A stretch of DNA of 64,000 nt from Paenibacillus sp. FSL H7-0326 (GTDB taxonomy: Bacteria > Bacillota > Bacilli > Paenibacillales > Paenibacillaceae). The DNA lies in the NCBI RefSeq assembly GCF_001955535.1, contig NZ_MPVN01000005.1:372001-436000 (forward strand). Direction: 5' to 3'. Shown here piece by piece: positions 16,557-24,477 of the stretch. Numbering within the stretch: position 1 is the first letter of the stretch; the number at the start of each line of letters is the position of its first letter. The notes under the pieces were generated by a model. That model did not search any database and had not been told where the DNA came from. It worked only from the letters and a program-made list of their open reading frames with translations. Position numbers and translations under genes: made by a program.

Positions 16557-16597
16557 AAAAAGGCTGCGAGAGCATAGGTTTCTCTGCAGCCTTTTTT
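16557..16597 (+). terminator. Terminator after the small membrane protein
   Basis: AAAAAGGCTGC and GCAGCCTTTTTT arms with an inner AGA/TCT pairing. The arms also allow use on the minus strand, where the heparinase-like gene converges. Confidence 0.85.
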
Positions 16598-16628
16598 GAT
16601 TTTATTTAATTATGCAGTTCTTCATTAT

Positions 16629-18605
16629 TTATTGGAGGTCATGCTCTCCTGCCCGCATTTCAAATTCCAGCCTGCAATGTGTTTCAAGCTCTGCAGATGG
16701 AGCATTCCTATGTGCAAGGCAGGTCGTATAAAAAGTAAACGGATGTCCATCATGATCCACATGATCAGTAGAGTACATGGACACCTCCAGCAGCTCCGGA
16801 TCATAGCTTAACTGAAGCACGGCCAGCGTCCCATACCAATACACTGTTCCTTTTTCCACAATTACCGGCTTAAAGCGGCTGATCAGCCGTTCCTCAAAAT
16901 ACTTCTCCTCGCCACTCCAGATGAACCGATCTGTCAGCTCTATCGTGACCGTGTCCTCGGCAGGAGGACAAATCCACTGGGCATAACGGGTATAGCGAGC
17001 AAGCCCTGCATCGGGATAGGCCTCTGTCAAATCCAGCTCTACCTCAAGCCCGAGCTCATTCGTTCTCTGCATGATGGTTCTGGCGCGATATTCATTACCG
17101 CTTCCTTGCATAACCCTGTTAATGACAGGAACATTGTGCCCGCCGGACGATATGTTAATGATCTGCTCTCTTCCTGCTTGAAAGTATGCCTGAGTATACA
17201 TCCCTGCACCAAGGTCACACAGGATATTCTCTCCGCCTCCATGCATTATAAATTGACCCAGATCATTATGATTATGCGGCTCTCCGTTATGCCCGCCTTT
17301 GATGGCAAATCCATAGGCTAGAGGTCTCTTCTCATGCTCATGCTTATGCTTATGCTCATGCTCATTCTGATTCGCTCCCGATCGCTCAGCGCGGCAGATC
17401 CACCATCCGAGTTCGTTGAATACACTGACATTCGAATGAGAGGAATTATGCTCCTCCACCTTCATCGAGAGTTCCACGACCTGGGCCTCTTCTCCAGCTG
17501 TCCACAGTCCATTTCGCAGCACATGCGCCCATCGCCTCACGGGATCACTTAGCAATCCCGGTACAGCGTCATAAGGAACGACTCGCGATCCAGTCCGCTC
17601 CATTAGACGATGAAGGAGACCTGCGGGGAGCACCTCCTTCTCACCACTATCGGAGAAATTGACATACACACCTTGAGACAGGTGAATTCGCTCTGGGAAA
17701 CCGGCTATATTGCGGGGGTGGGCTGATGCCAGCAAATCCAGCCCGCCATTCGTCCGCTCTCTCAGCATTTCCGAAAAATAAGTGTAGTACCCAAAGCCGT
17801 ACACCCAATATCCCAGTCCCTCCGCACATCCCCCATCTGCTCCATAGCCGCTAAGAAAGGATTCAAGCGATGCACAGACCTGCTCAATGGCAGCTGCAAG
17901 CTCGTCTGCATCATCCATGAGTAAGAGTGCAGCCATCCCGCTCCCTCCTGCACATACAGCCGACCAGTTGTGATCGGCCCGCCTCCAGAAGAAGGGCTTA
18001 TTCTGTATGAACACCGGTTCAAGTACCCGCTGCCGTACTTCTCTTCTGATGCGCTCTGCTATCCGGCGATCCAATACATCTTCATACATATATAACAGCT
18101 CAGCGAGTGTCTCCGCCGTCTCGGCAGCAAACAGATCCACCTCTGACACCGGATCGCTCTCTGCCGGAAGGTGGGCAGTCAAGCACCAGGTGTACTCTCC
18201 GCAGACATCCCAGAGAGCATCCTCCAGAGCAGCTAGATATGCCCGCTCTTCATCGCTGTTCGCTGCTACAGCTGCCTGAATTCCTAGAGCCGCAAGCCTT
18301 GCTCTGCGTTCAAAGTATACGTCCTCATAGCCTTTACGCGCGCCTGTCTCTGCAAACTGGCGGAAGTTAGAATAGGTGAGCGGAGGCAGCGGCTCCTGCA
18401 TGGCGACCCGTGCCGTTTCGGCAATCTGCTGCCAGTACAGACTGAATTCAGGCCTATCTGTCGTCTCCTGCAGCTGTGCCTTCCAATCTGCTGTCCCTAG
18501 CAGGGAGGCCGGCTGTTTGTTGCTGTGGACCAAAGCCTCTCTGATCTGGCTGCTGTCAACGTTCAAGTATGGAGGCCTGTCGCCTGTCAGTTCAACATTC
18601 TTCAT
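16629..18605 (-). CDS. Heparinase II/III-like polysaccharide lyase
   Basis: A 658-residue protein: an alpha-helical N-terminal toroid (about 30-350) and a C-terminal beta-sandwich of the heparinase II/III family. The conserved stretch GGHNGEPHNHNDLGQF carries the His/Asn residues used by these lyases to bind uronate and metal. No signal peptide is seen, so it likely acts on imported oligosaccharides. ATG at 18605 follows TAAGGA; an in-frame GTG five codons upstream is possible. A His-rich insert (HEHKHKHEHE), encoded by a hexanucleotide repeat, lies just before the conserved stretch. A strong cre site upstream implies catabolite repression. Lyase activity on a glycosaminoglycan or alginate-like substrate is inferred from family. 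Confidence 0.82.
   Translation of the reverse strand: MKNVELTGDRPPYLNVDSSQIREALVHSNKQPASLLGTADWKAQLQETTDRPEFSLYWQQIAETARVAMQEPLPPLTYSNFRQFAETGARKGYEDVYFERRARLAALGIQAAVAANSDEERAYLAALEDALWDVCGEYTWCLTAHLPAESDPVSEVDLFAAETAETLAELLYMYEDVLDRRIAERIRREVRQRVLEPVFIQNKPFFWRRADHNWSAVCAGGSGMAALLLMDDADELAAAIEQVCASLESFLSGYGADGGCAEGLGYWVYGFGYYTYFSEMLRERTNGGLDLLASAHPRNIAGFPERIHLSQGVYVNFSDSGEKEVLPAGLLHRLMERTGSRVVPYDAVPGLLSDPVRRWAHVLRNGLWTAGEEAQVVELSMKVEEHNSSHSNVSVFNELGWWICRAERSGANQNEHEHKHKHEHEKRPLAYGFAIKGGHNGEPHNHNDLGQFIMHGGGENILCDLGAGMYTQAYFQAGREQIINISSGGHNVPVINRVMQGSGNEYRARTIMQRTNELGLEVELDLTEAYPDAGLARYTRYAQWICPPAEDTVTIELTDRFIWSGEEKYFEERLISRFKPVIVEKGTVYWYGTLAVLQLSYDPELLEVSMYSTDHVDHDGHPFTFYTTCLAHRNAPSAELETHCRLEFEMRAGEHDLQ
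17331..17366 (-). repeat. Hexanucleotide repeat coding a His-rich loop
   Basis: Six near-identical 6-base units (CTCATG or CTTATG on the plus strand) sit in the heparinase-like gene and encode alternating His with Glu or Lys. Unit gain or loss would keep the frame, so only loop length would vary. Confidence 0.8.
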
Positions 18606-18637
18606 ATCGATCCTTACCACCTTTGCATAGGATAGTA

Positions 18638-18651
18638 TGTATTCGTTTACA
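18638..18651. promoter_or_regulatory. CcpA cre site upstream of heparinase-like gene
   Basis: TGTATTCGTTTACA matches the cre consensus TGWAANCGNTNWCA at 13 of 14 positions in either orientation and is centred about 40 bases upstream of the gene start. It implies repression by CcpA when preferred sugars are present. Confidence 0.7.
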
Positions 18652-18715
18652 TTTTTTAATTGATATCGTCAATGAATTAAGACCTACAAAAGGGTTATAA
18701 AATGAGTTATACTGT

Positions 18716-18754
18716 GGTAAGAATAAGTAAGGAGCCGTGCTGGAACACGACTCC
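18716..18754 (-). terminator. Terminator of the toxin mRNA
   Basis: On the minus strand GGAGTCGTG-TTCCAG-CACGGCTCC forms a nine-pair hairpin followed by TTACTTATTCTT. It would end the toxin transcript, giving an mRNA of about 250 bases. Confidence 0.65.
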
Positions 18755-18838
18755 ACTGTACAATAACTGCATAAAGAGCAGTCGGCCACACAGTTAGGTC
18801 GAGAATAGACCGTTACCCTGCCGAGGGCGGTCTATTTT
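18720..18838 (+). ncRNA. Predicted antisense RNA antitoxin
   Basis: A transcript from a TATACT -10 element (18708-18713) would run about 120 bases to the strong terminator at 18804-18840. It would be complementary to the 3' part of the toxin mRNA, including the stop codon region. This converging 3' overlap is the layout of txpA/RatA and bsrG/SR4 in B. subtilis. The -35 element is poor and the 5' end is approximate; the terminator is well supported. Confidence 0.55.
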
Positions 18839-18840
18839 TT
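18804..18840 (+). terminator. Terminator of the antitoxin RNA
   Basis: AATAGACCG and CGGTCTATT arms with inner CCC/GGG pairing, followed by T6. The toxin stop codon (18832-18834 on the minus strand) lies within the right arm. Confidence 0.8.
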
Positions 18841-18912
18841 CATGTAGGAAAGAAGCGCCAAAATGAACATACCAAACATGAACATTAAGGAAAGTGCATC
18901 TTTAACCTCCAC
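18832..18912 (-). CDS. Type I toxin, holin-like membrane peptide
   Basis: A 26-residue peptide, MEVKDALSLMFMFGMFILAL and LSYMKK, with one membrane helix and a basic tail. It matches the pattern of the putative holin-like toxin family (TxpA/BsrG relatives, which open MxxxEALxLMI). Such peptides insert in the membrane and arrest growth when not silenced. The GTG start is eight bases after GGGAGGTGAT, a near-full complement of the 16S rRNA tail; an ATG two codons upstream overlaps that site and is unlikely. The Shine-Dalgarno lies in a hairpin, and an antisense RNA covers the 3' end. Confidence 0.75.
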   Translation of the reverse strand: MEVKDALSLMFMFGMFILALLSYMKK

Positions 18913-18921
18913 GGGCATCAC

Positions 18922-18935
18922 CTCCCTTCTGGGAG
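18922..18935 (-). promoter_or_regulatory. Hairpin sequestering the toxin ribosome binding site
   Basis: CTCCC-AGAA-GGGAG on the minus strand pairs away the GGGAGG Shine-Dalgarno of the toxin. In the related bsrG mRNA, similar occlusion limits translation. Confidence 0.65.
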
Positions 18936-18975
18936 ACTAGCCGACCGCCCTTCTAGCCGTATACTGTACTAGCAA

Positions 18976-18984
18976 ATTATAGCA
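18976..18984 (-). promoter_or_regulatory. Extended -10 promoter of the toxin gene
   Basis: TGCTATAAT on the minus strand is a perfect extended -10 element (TGNTATAAT). No good -35 is present, which extended -10 promoters tolerate. Transcription would start near 18968. Confidence 0.7.
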
Positions 18985-19045
18985 TAAAAGGACAATTAAA
19001 AACCCAGATTTATACATAAATCAGATCATCTACCGTAACCTACTC

Positions 19046-19090
19046 AAAGAACAGCTCATCCACCATAAGGATCAGCTGTTCTTTAATTTT
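19046..19090 (+). terminator. Isolated hairpin with T-rich tail
   Basis: Stem AAAGAACAGCT/AGCTGTTCTTT with inner pairing, followed by AATTTT. It has no obvious upstream gene on the plus strand. It could insulate the toxin locus or act as a leader element of the lipoprotein gene at 19167. Confidence 0.6.
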
Positions 19091-19166
19091 ATGGAACTTT
19101 TTTTCATATGACAGAGTCCAATTTTAAGTATCCTGATAAGCAATTCAATGAAATGGGGTCTTTAAT

Positions 19167-20237
19167 TTGAGAAAACAAACACGACTGCTCTTTATACTGC
19201 TGATGCTTACCGTATCCGGCTGTACTACGAATGCTGAGCTGGAACCACCTCAGCCTGAGATTCAGACACCGAAGGAATCACCTGCCGATCCGGAAGTCAT
19301 CAACCTGCACGGACAAGTTACAGGGCTGTATTACCTTGATGAATTTTTGAATAAAGAACGCATTTCTCAAAAAATCGTATCCTACACAATTGAGGGAGAT
19401 CCGATATATCGCACCATTACACATATGGAAGACGGTACAATTCAGGTGGTCTATGATCCAACCCAGGATACCTACGGTTCAAACGAAATCAGTACATTCA
19501 GCTGTAATGCCCTGCAAAAAACAGATACAAACGGATCCTTAGTCTATTCCCTCTCGCTGTGTGATAACGGAAATTTAAGTGAACCCATCATCCAGCTTGA
19601 TTACCAGCTGGGCCATTTGGAATCACTGGACTTTCGGCTGGAATATGGCCTGAATCAAGGAAATGTGATCGATACAGAGAAGAAGCAGATTACAGCCAAT
19701 TTAGAGAACGGAGAGTCTGTTACAGCGAGTGATGTTCATCTGAATATAAAGACCCGAACGCAAATCTATAAAGAAATGGTCAAGCATGGGGCATTTTCCG
19801 CGAGCAACGAGGGAACTACAACTTGCACCAAGACACCATTTGAGAGCTACAGCCTTATCGTAAAATTCAGGGATGAAACTTATCATCACGAATGGAATGG
19901 ATGTGATAAGACACATCAGGATCTGACACGATTAGCTGAAAAAATCACTGGCCTGATCGATACCTACTACGAATCAAACATAACTTTGGGGAAGGTATCC
20001 ATGCATAAGGCGTCTGAGCCACAACAAGCGGAACAACTGTCTCTAAGCACTGAAAAGAGTGAATACTTGCGCGGAGAAAGGGTGACCTATATCATTGCGA
20101 ATCACTCTGAAGAGTACAATCTCACTTACAGACTAATTAAGAAAGTTACAATTTACGATCCAGAAGAACGTGAAAACAAGAGGAATCTTGCCATGATCAG
20201 CAATTCATTTCACCTAAAGCCGCTTAATTCCCTGTAA
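19167..20237 (+). CDS. Lipoprotein with DUF4362 domain
   Basis: A 356-residue lipoprotein with a short signal peptide and lipobox VSGC (Cys19). Residues about 45-145 fit DUF4362: the INLHGQVTGL opening, IVSYTIEGDPIYRTI, then a Cys pair (FSCNAL and LSLCDN). A second, related half near 215-275 has another Cys pair and EWNGC. The final section (LSTEKSEYLRGERVTYIIAN) begins like a Big_14-type Ig-like domain but stops after about 60 residues, so it may be truncated. TTG start with only a weak GGGG upstream. Function unknown; it sits outside the membrane. Confidence 0.72.
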   Translation: MRKQTRLLFILLMLTVSGCTTNAELEPPQPEIQTPKESPADPEVINLHGQVTGLYYLDEFLNKERISQKIVSYTIEGDPIYRTITHMEDGTIQVVYDPTQDTYGSNEISTFSCNALQKTDTNGSLVYSLSLCDNGNLSEPIIQLDYQLGHLESLDFRLEYGLNQGNVIDTEKKQITANLENGESVTASDVHLNIKTRTQIYKEMVKHGAFSASNEGTTTCTKTPFESYSLIVKFRDETYHHEWNGCDKTHQDLTRLAEKITGLIDTYYESNITLGKVSMHKASEPQQAEQLSLSTEKSEYLRGERVTYIIANHSEEYNLTYRLIKKVTIYDPEERENKRNLAMISNSFHLKPLNSL

Positions 20238-20361
20238 AGCCATAATCTAACAAACCAGCCTTCCTGATCGCAGAACTCGGGGAGGTTATTCAAGTTGGCA
20301 AAAAAAATCAAAAACGCTCCTTTTTGTTTTGCTATCCTTATAGACAAAGGAGGGCCTGACC

Positions 20362-21255
20362 TTGAGTACCCAGCACACCATTCAACAGAGCTTCGACTAT
20401 ATGGAAGCTCATTTGGAGGATCCACTGTCACTTGAGAGCATCGCTTCTCATGTTGGCTTCTCCCCCTATCACTTTCACCGTATGTTTCGGAGACAGGTTG
20501 GGATGAACGTCGCCGATTATTTACGAAGAAGACGGCTGTGTTACGCAGCCCAGCTGCTGCTATACTCCGATGCCTCCATTATCGATATTTCATTGCACTG
20601 TCATTTTGAGAGCCAGGAGTCATTTACAAGGGCTTTTAAGAAGCTCTACGGTATGCCGCCTGGCCGTTATCGCAAATTATTTATGCTTCACACCTATAAC
20701 CGTGAACAAGGAGAGAATCCAATGAAGGAACAGATCGCTTCACCGATTAAGGGCTGGTTTATTAGCGGGAGTCACCCCCAGGACTATGAAATGGGCATCG
20801 ACCGGAATACGGTACACCAAGGAAGCACCTCTGGTTATCTAAAAGCCCAGACTCCCATGGATGACGGCGCCTTCGCTACGATGATGCAGCAATTCAAGGC
20901 AGACAAATACAAAGGGAAACGAATGCGCTTCTCCGGATTTGTCAAAACCGAAAATGTAAAAGAATACTGCGGGCTGTGGATGCGTGTGGACAGCCACTCA
21001 GAGGATGTGCTCCAATTCGACAATATGAATGACCGCCGCATTACGGGAGATACACACTGGAATCATTATGCGATCGTACTCGATGTCCCTGAGGAGAGCG
21101 GCACCATCTCGTTCGGAGTCCTGCTTATGGGTGAAGGGAAAGTATGGGTCGACGGTTTTCAATTTGAGGAAGTCGATCTCAGTGTGCCAACCACGAGTCT
21201 AAAGCTTGACTACGCAATGAGTGACGAACCGACTAATCTTTCTTTTGAGGAGTAA
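20362..21255 (+). CDS. AraC family regulator with C-terminal jelly-roll-like domain
   Basis: A 297-residue regulator. The AraC DNA-binding domain is at the N-terminus (5-108: IASHVGFSPYHFHRMFRRQV and SIIDISLHCHFESQESFTRAFKK). It is followed by about 170 residues predicted as beta-rich (RMRFSGFVKTENV, GLWMRVDS, GTISFGVLLMGEGKVWVDGF), which resemble a carbohydrate-binding jelly roll. TTG start after AAAGGAGGG. Most AraC proteins carry the sensor domain first; this order is the SoxS/Rob-like one. The effector is unknown; a sugar or glycoside is plausible because the converging neighbour is lacZ. Confidence 0.82.
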   Translation: MSTQHTIQQSFDYMEAHLEDPLSLESIASHVGFSPYHFHRMFRRQVGMNVADYLRRRRLCYAAQLLLYSDASIIDISLHCHFESQESFTRAFKKLYGMPPGRYRKLFMLHTYNREQGENPMKEQIASPIKGWFISGSHPQDYEMGIDRNTVHQGSTSGYLKAQTPMDDGAFATMMQQFKADKYKGKRMRFSGFVKTENVKEYCGLWMRVDSHSEDVLQFDNMNDRRITGDTHWNHYAIVLDVPEESGTISFGVLLMGEGKVWVDGFQFEEVDLSVPTTSLKLDYAMSDEPTNLSFEE

Positions 21256-21260
21256 AAAAT

Positions 21261-21288
21261 AGGAGCCCTCCTGAGGTGGAGGGCTCCT
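21261..21288. terminator. Terminator between AraC gene and lacZ
   Basis: AGGAGCCCTCC and GGAGGGCTCCT arms (11 pairs), with TTCTT following on the plus strand and AAAAAA preceding, so it probably works for both converging genes. Confidence 0.8.
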
Positions 21289-21307
21289 TCTTGCGTTTAT
21301 TTCTTAT

Positions 21308-24300
21308 CTATCTTTTTCGAATCGTAAATTCAAAGGACAGATCCTGCGCAGGATCGATCAGATACTCATCCAGCACTGGCGCACCCCAGCTGTCATCACC
21401 GCCGACACCCATCTGGCGTCCCGCAATGGTCACGACTGTATGATGCACATTCGGCAGCTCGTAATGATGCGTCGCATTCTCCAGCTCGAATGCAGTGTAT
21501 GGCGAAATGTTCGCCTCCACCGGCTGCGTATTCGGAGCCGTGATCTCGATTCCTTGTCCGAGCTCATTCGTAATCGCTACACGTCTTACACCCGTGCGGT
21601 TACCGGACTCCTGCGGTACCAAATAGGCAGCTACATTATCTTCGGCTCTGTTCTGGAAGCGTCCAAGTCTTGCTCCATAAGCACGGTCAATGTAATTCTC
21701 CTCTGGCCCCTGAGCATAATAGTCCAGATTCGCATAGTCGGCTGGCACTTTGAAGGACAATGCGAAGATCGGGAATTTAGGCAGGCCAGCTGCTCCTTTA
21801 TAATCCGATTTCACTTTGATACTGCCATCTGCAAATACGGTGTATGCAACCTTGACGCTGACTTCATCCGATACACTGAGTCTATACGTATAGGCTACAG
21901 TCGCCTGATTCGCTTCCTCGCTCAGCTCCCACTTCACGCATCTGCGGGAGAGACTAGCTGCATACCAGGCAGAAGATTCGAAGTGGAGACCTGCTCCCTT
22001 GTCATTATCTGTCATCGCTCTCCAGAAGAGCGGCGCTGGCGGTGCGGAGATCATCTCGCGTCCTCCATAATTCACAGAGATCAGCGTACCTGCTTGCTTC
22101 GAGAACATGATCGAGAAGCTTCGGCCATGCACACCAATGTTCACGTCACCTTCAACTACACGGAATTCACTGCAAGCAGCAGGAGATGGAGCTGCTTCGG
22201 CTGCTTCGACTTGGAAGATATGCTGTCCAAAAGCCACTTCAAAGCCTGCTTCTGCCCACAGCTCTTCTTCTCTCAGCACAAGCGATACATCTACCGTATA
22301 TTCCCCTGCTTCTGTATGCTCCGGCAGATCAAGACTTATATATTGCTCTTCGCCAGGAGCAACGGATACGCTCTCTTCACTGCGGAACAGCTCCACGCCT
22401 TCCCGCTTCAAGCTGCATACGAGGTCAAACTGATCTGTGTTCACAAACAGATTCTCGTTCTTTACCGTGACACCCTTCGCGTCCGGCAGCAGCTTCACGT
22501 TCTGATACACGAATTTCACTTCCTGCATCTTCGGCGACCATCTGCGATCCGCATAGACAATCCCGTTACCCGAGAAGTTATAGTCGGTTGAACGGTCATC
22601 GAAGTCACCACCGTATGCCATGAATTCCTTGCCGTAGCGGTCTTTCTTTACAATGACCTGATCCATGTAATCCCAGATAAATCCGCCTTGGTACATCGGG
22701 TACTTCTCTTCCAGCTCGGTGTATTTTACAATGCCGCCAACGGAGTTCCCCATCGCATGCATATATTCACAGCTGATATACGGCTTCTGCGGATCGGCAT
22801 TCAAGTACTCTTCGATATCCGCCACTTTCGCATACATCCGGCTCTCCATATCACTCGCTGCATCATAATCCCGATTGTGGAATACACCCTCGTAATGAAC
22901 GAGACGTGAAGGATCGCGGTCGCGGAAATAATTCGAGACGTTAACGATAACTTCGCCTGCATAAGATTCGTTGCCGCACGACCAGATCAGGATGGACGGA
23001 TGATTCTTGTCCCGCTCTACCATCGACACGGCCCGATCCATAACGATATCCTGCCACTCCGGAAGATTGCCCGGAACGTTCCAGGACGGCTCAACTGCAC
23101 CCATCTTCTGCCACGAGCCATGCGTCTCCAGATTCATTTCATCAATAACGTACACACCATATTCATCACACAGCTCGTACCATAGCGACGCATTCGGATA
23201 ATGAGAAGTACGGACGGCGTTCATATTCCCCTGCTTCAGCGTCTTAATATCCCAGAGCATATCTTCCTTCGTAATGCTGCGTCCTCTGTGCGGATTGAAT
23301 TCGTGACGGTTTACGCCCTTGAATACAATACGTTTGCCATTCAGATGCATCACTTTATCCTTCATCTCGAACTTGCGGAAGCCGACACGCTGAGGTACAA
23401 CTTCCACCAGCTCACCTGTCGCATCATAGACCGAGATGTACATCGTATAGAGATTCGGTGCCTCTGCACTCCATAGCTCAACCATGCCTGCATTCAGCGT
23501 CAGGCTTAAGGATTGCCCCGGTGAACTCACATCGCCGAGAGCCGTAACCTGACCTGCTTCATTCTTCAGCTCTACGGCTACCTTGGATGCGGGAGCTCCG
23601 CTTAGCTTCACATCGACGGTTAGCGTTCCCTGCTCATAACGCTCATCCAGATCCGTATGAACAAACAGGTCCTGAACATGAACCTCTGGTACAGCGTACA
23701 AGTACACATCCCGGAAAATACCCGAGAAGCGCCAGAAGTCCTGATCCTCCAGCCAGCTGCCTGTACTGCGCTGATACACTTCAACCGCAAGCTTGTTCTC
23801 TCCGTCCGTAAGATAAGGCGTCAGATCAAATTCACTGGGAGTGAAGCTGTCTTCACTGTAACCGACAAATTCACCGTTCAGCCACACATAGAAAGCGGAT
23901 TCAACCCCTTGAAAAGAGATAAATACAGGGCGCTTTCCCCACTCCTTAGGCACTTCAAAATATTTCACATAGCTTCCCACCGGATTATGCTCCTCCGAGA
24001 TCATCGGCGGACGAAGATGCTCATGTCCATCCCACGGATACATCGTATTGACATATTGGGGCTTCCCGTATCCCTGCAGCTGGATATGTCCTGGCACCTC
24101 AATAGCATCCCAGCCTCTTACAGAGACTTCGGTCTTATAAAAATCAGCCTGTCGCTGTGCCGGATTGACAGCATAGCTAAATTTCCAGCTGCCGTTCAGG
24201 CTATGGCGGAGCGGCATCTCCAAGCGCTGCTTCGCTTCCTCCAGCGTTTCATAATAATAGTGATCGGAGTGAGCCGGCACCCGATTCACCGAAAATACGT

Positions 24301-24346
24301 TTACGTCAGACAGCCAGGCAAGGCTCGGTTTCTGTTGATGCGTCAT
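21308..24346 (-). CDS. lacZ: Beta-galactosidase, GH2 (LacZ type)
   Basis: A 1012-residue enzyme close in length to E. coli LacZ (1024). It hydrolyses terminal beta-galactosides. The five-domain layout is visible: sugar-binding domain (about 30-220), two Ig-like domains around the catalytic barrel (330-625), and a C-terminal beta-galactosidase small chain (about 745-1010). The acid/base is Glu460 in SCGNESYAG and the nucleophile Glu527 in SCEYMHAMGN; NRHEFNPHRG at 346-355 is conserved. No signal peptide. The ATG with AGGAGG nine bases upstream was chosen over an upstream ATG at 24439. It is the last gene of an ABC importer operon, so it processes imported galactosides. Confidence 0.95.
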   Translation of the reverse strand: MTHQQKPSLAWLSDVNVFSVNRVPAHSDHYYYETLEEAKQRLEMPLRHSLNGSWKFSYAVNPAQRQADFYKTEVSVRGWDAIEVPGHIQLQGYGKPQYVNTMYPWDGHEHLRPPMISEEHNPVGSYVKYFEVPKEWGKRPVFISFQGVESAFYVWLNGEFVGYSEDSFTPSEFDLTPYLTDGENKLAVEVYQRSTGSWLEDQDFWRFSGIFRDVYLYAVPEVHVQDLFVHTDLDERYEQGTLTVDVKLSGAPASKVAVELKNEAGQVTALGDVSSPGQSLSLTLNAGMVELWSAEAPNLYTMYISVYDATGELVEVVPQRVGFRKFEMKDKVMHLNGKRIVFKGVNRHEFNPHRGRSITKEDMLWDIKTLKQGNMNAVRTSHYPNASLWYELCDEYGVYVIDEMNLETHGSWQKMGAVEPSWNVPGNLPEWQDIVMDRAVSMVERDKNHPSILIWSCGNESYAGEVIVNVSNYFRDRDPSRLVHYEGVFHNRDYDAASDMESRMYAKVADIEEYLNADPQKPYISCEYMHAMGNSVGGIVKYTELEEKYPMYQGGFIWDYMDQVIVKKDRYGKEFMAYGGDFDDRSTDYNFSGNGIVYADRRWSPKMQEVKFVYQNVKLLPDAKGVTVKNENLFVNTDQFDLVCSLKREGVELFRSEESVSVAPGEEQYISLDLPEHTEAGEYTVDVSLVLREEELWAEAGFEVAFGQHIFQVEAAEAAPSPAACSEFRVVEGDVNIGVHGRSFSIMFSKQAGTLISVNYGGREMISAPPAPLFWRAMTDNDKGAGLHFESSAWYAASLSRRCVKWELSEEANQATVAYTYRLSVSDEVSVKVAYTVFADGSIKVKSDYKGAAGLPKFPIFALSFKVPADYANLDYYAQGPEENYIDRAYGARLGRFQNRAEDNVAAYLVPQESGNRTGVRRVAITNELGQGIEITAPNTQPVEANISPYTAFELENATHHYELPNVHHTVVTIAGRQMGVGGDDSWGAPVLDEYLIDPAQDLSFEFTIRKR

Positions 24347-24477
24347 TCGTATGATTCCTCCTGTCATAAAATGAAGAGGACTGCTGATATTCCAAGATTG
24401 TACTCTTCGAGTATGCAGACAGTCCTTCTTCCGTTTCATCCTTGCATAAGGGATATATGATAATCCTCATTTAATAA

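Noticed and set aside
21440..22591. A 383-codon plus-strand frame opposite lacZ
   Set aside because: It is antisense to a clear GH2 enzyme, its product has no recognisable domain, and its composition is that of a complement of a coding strand.
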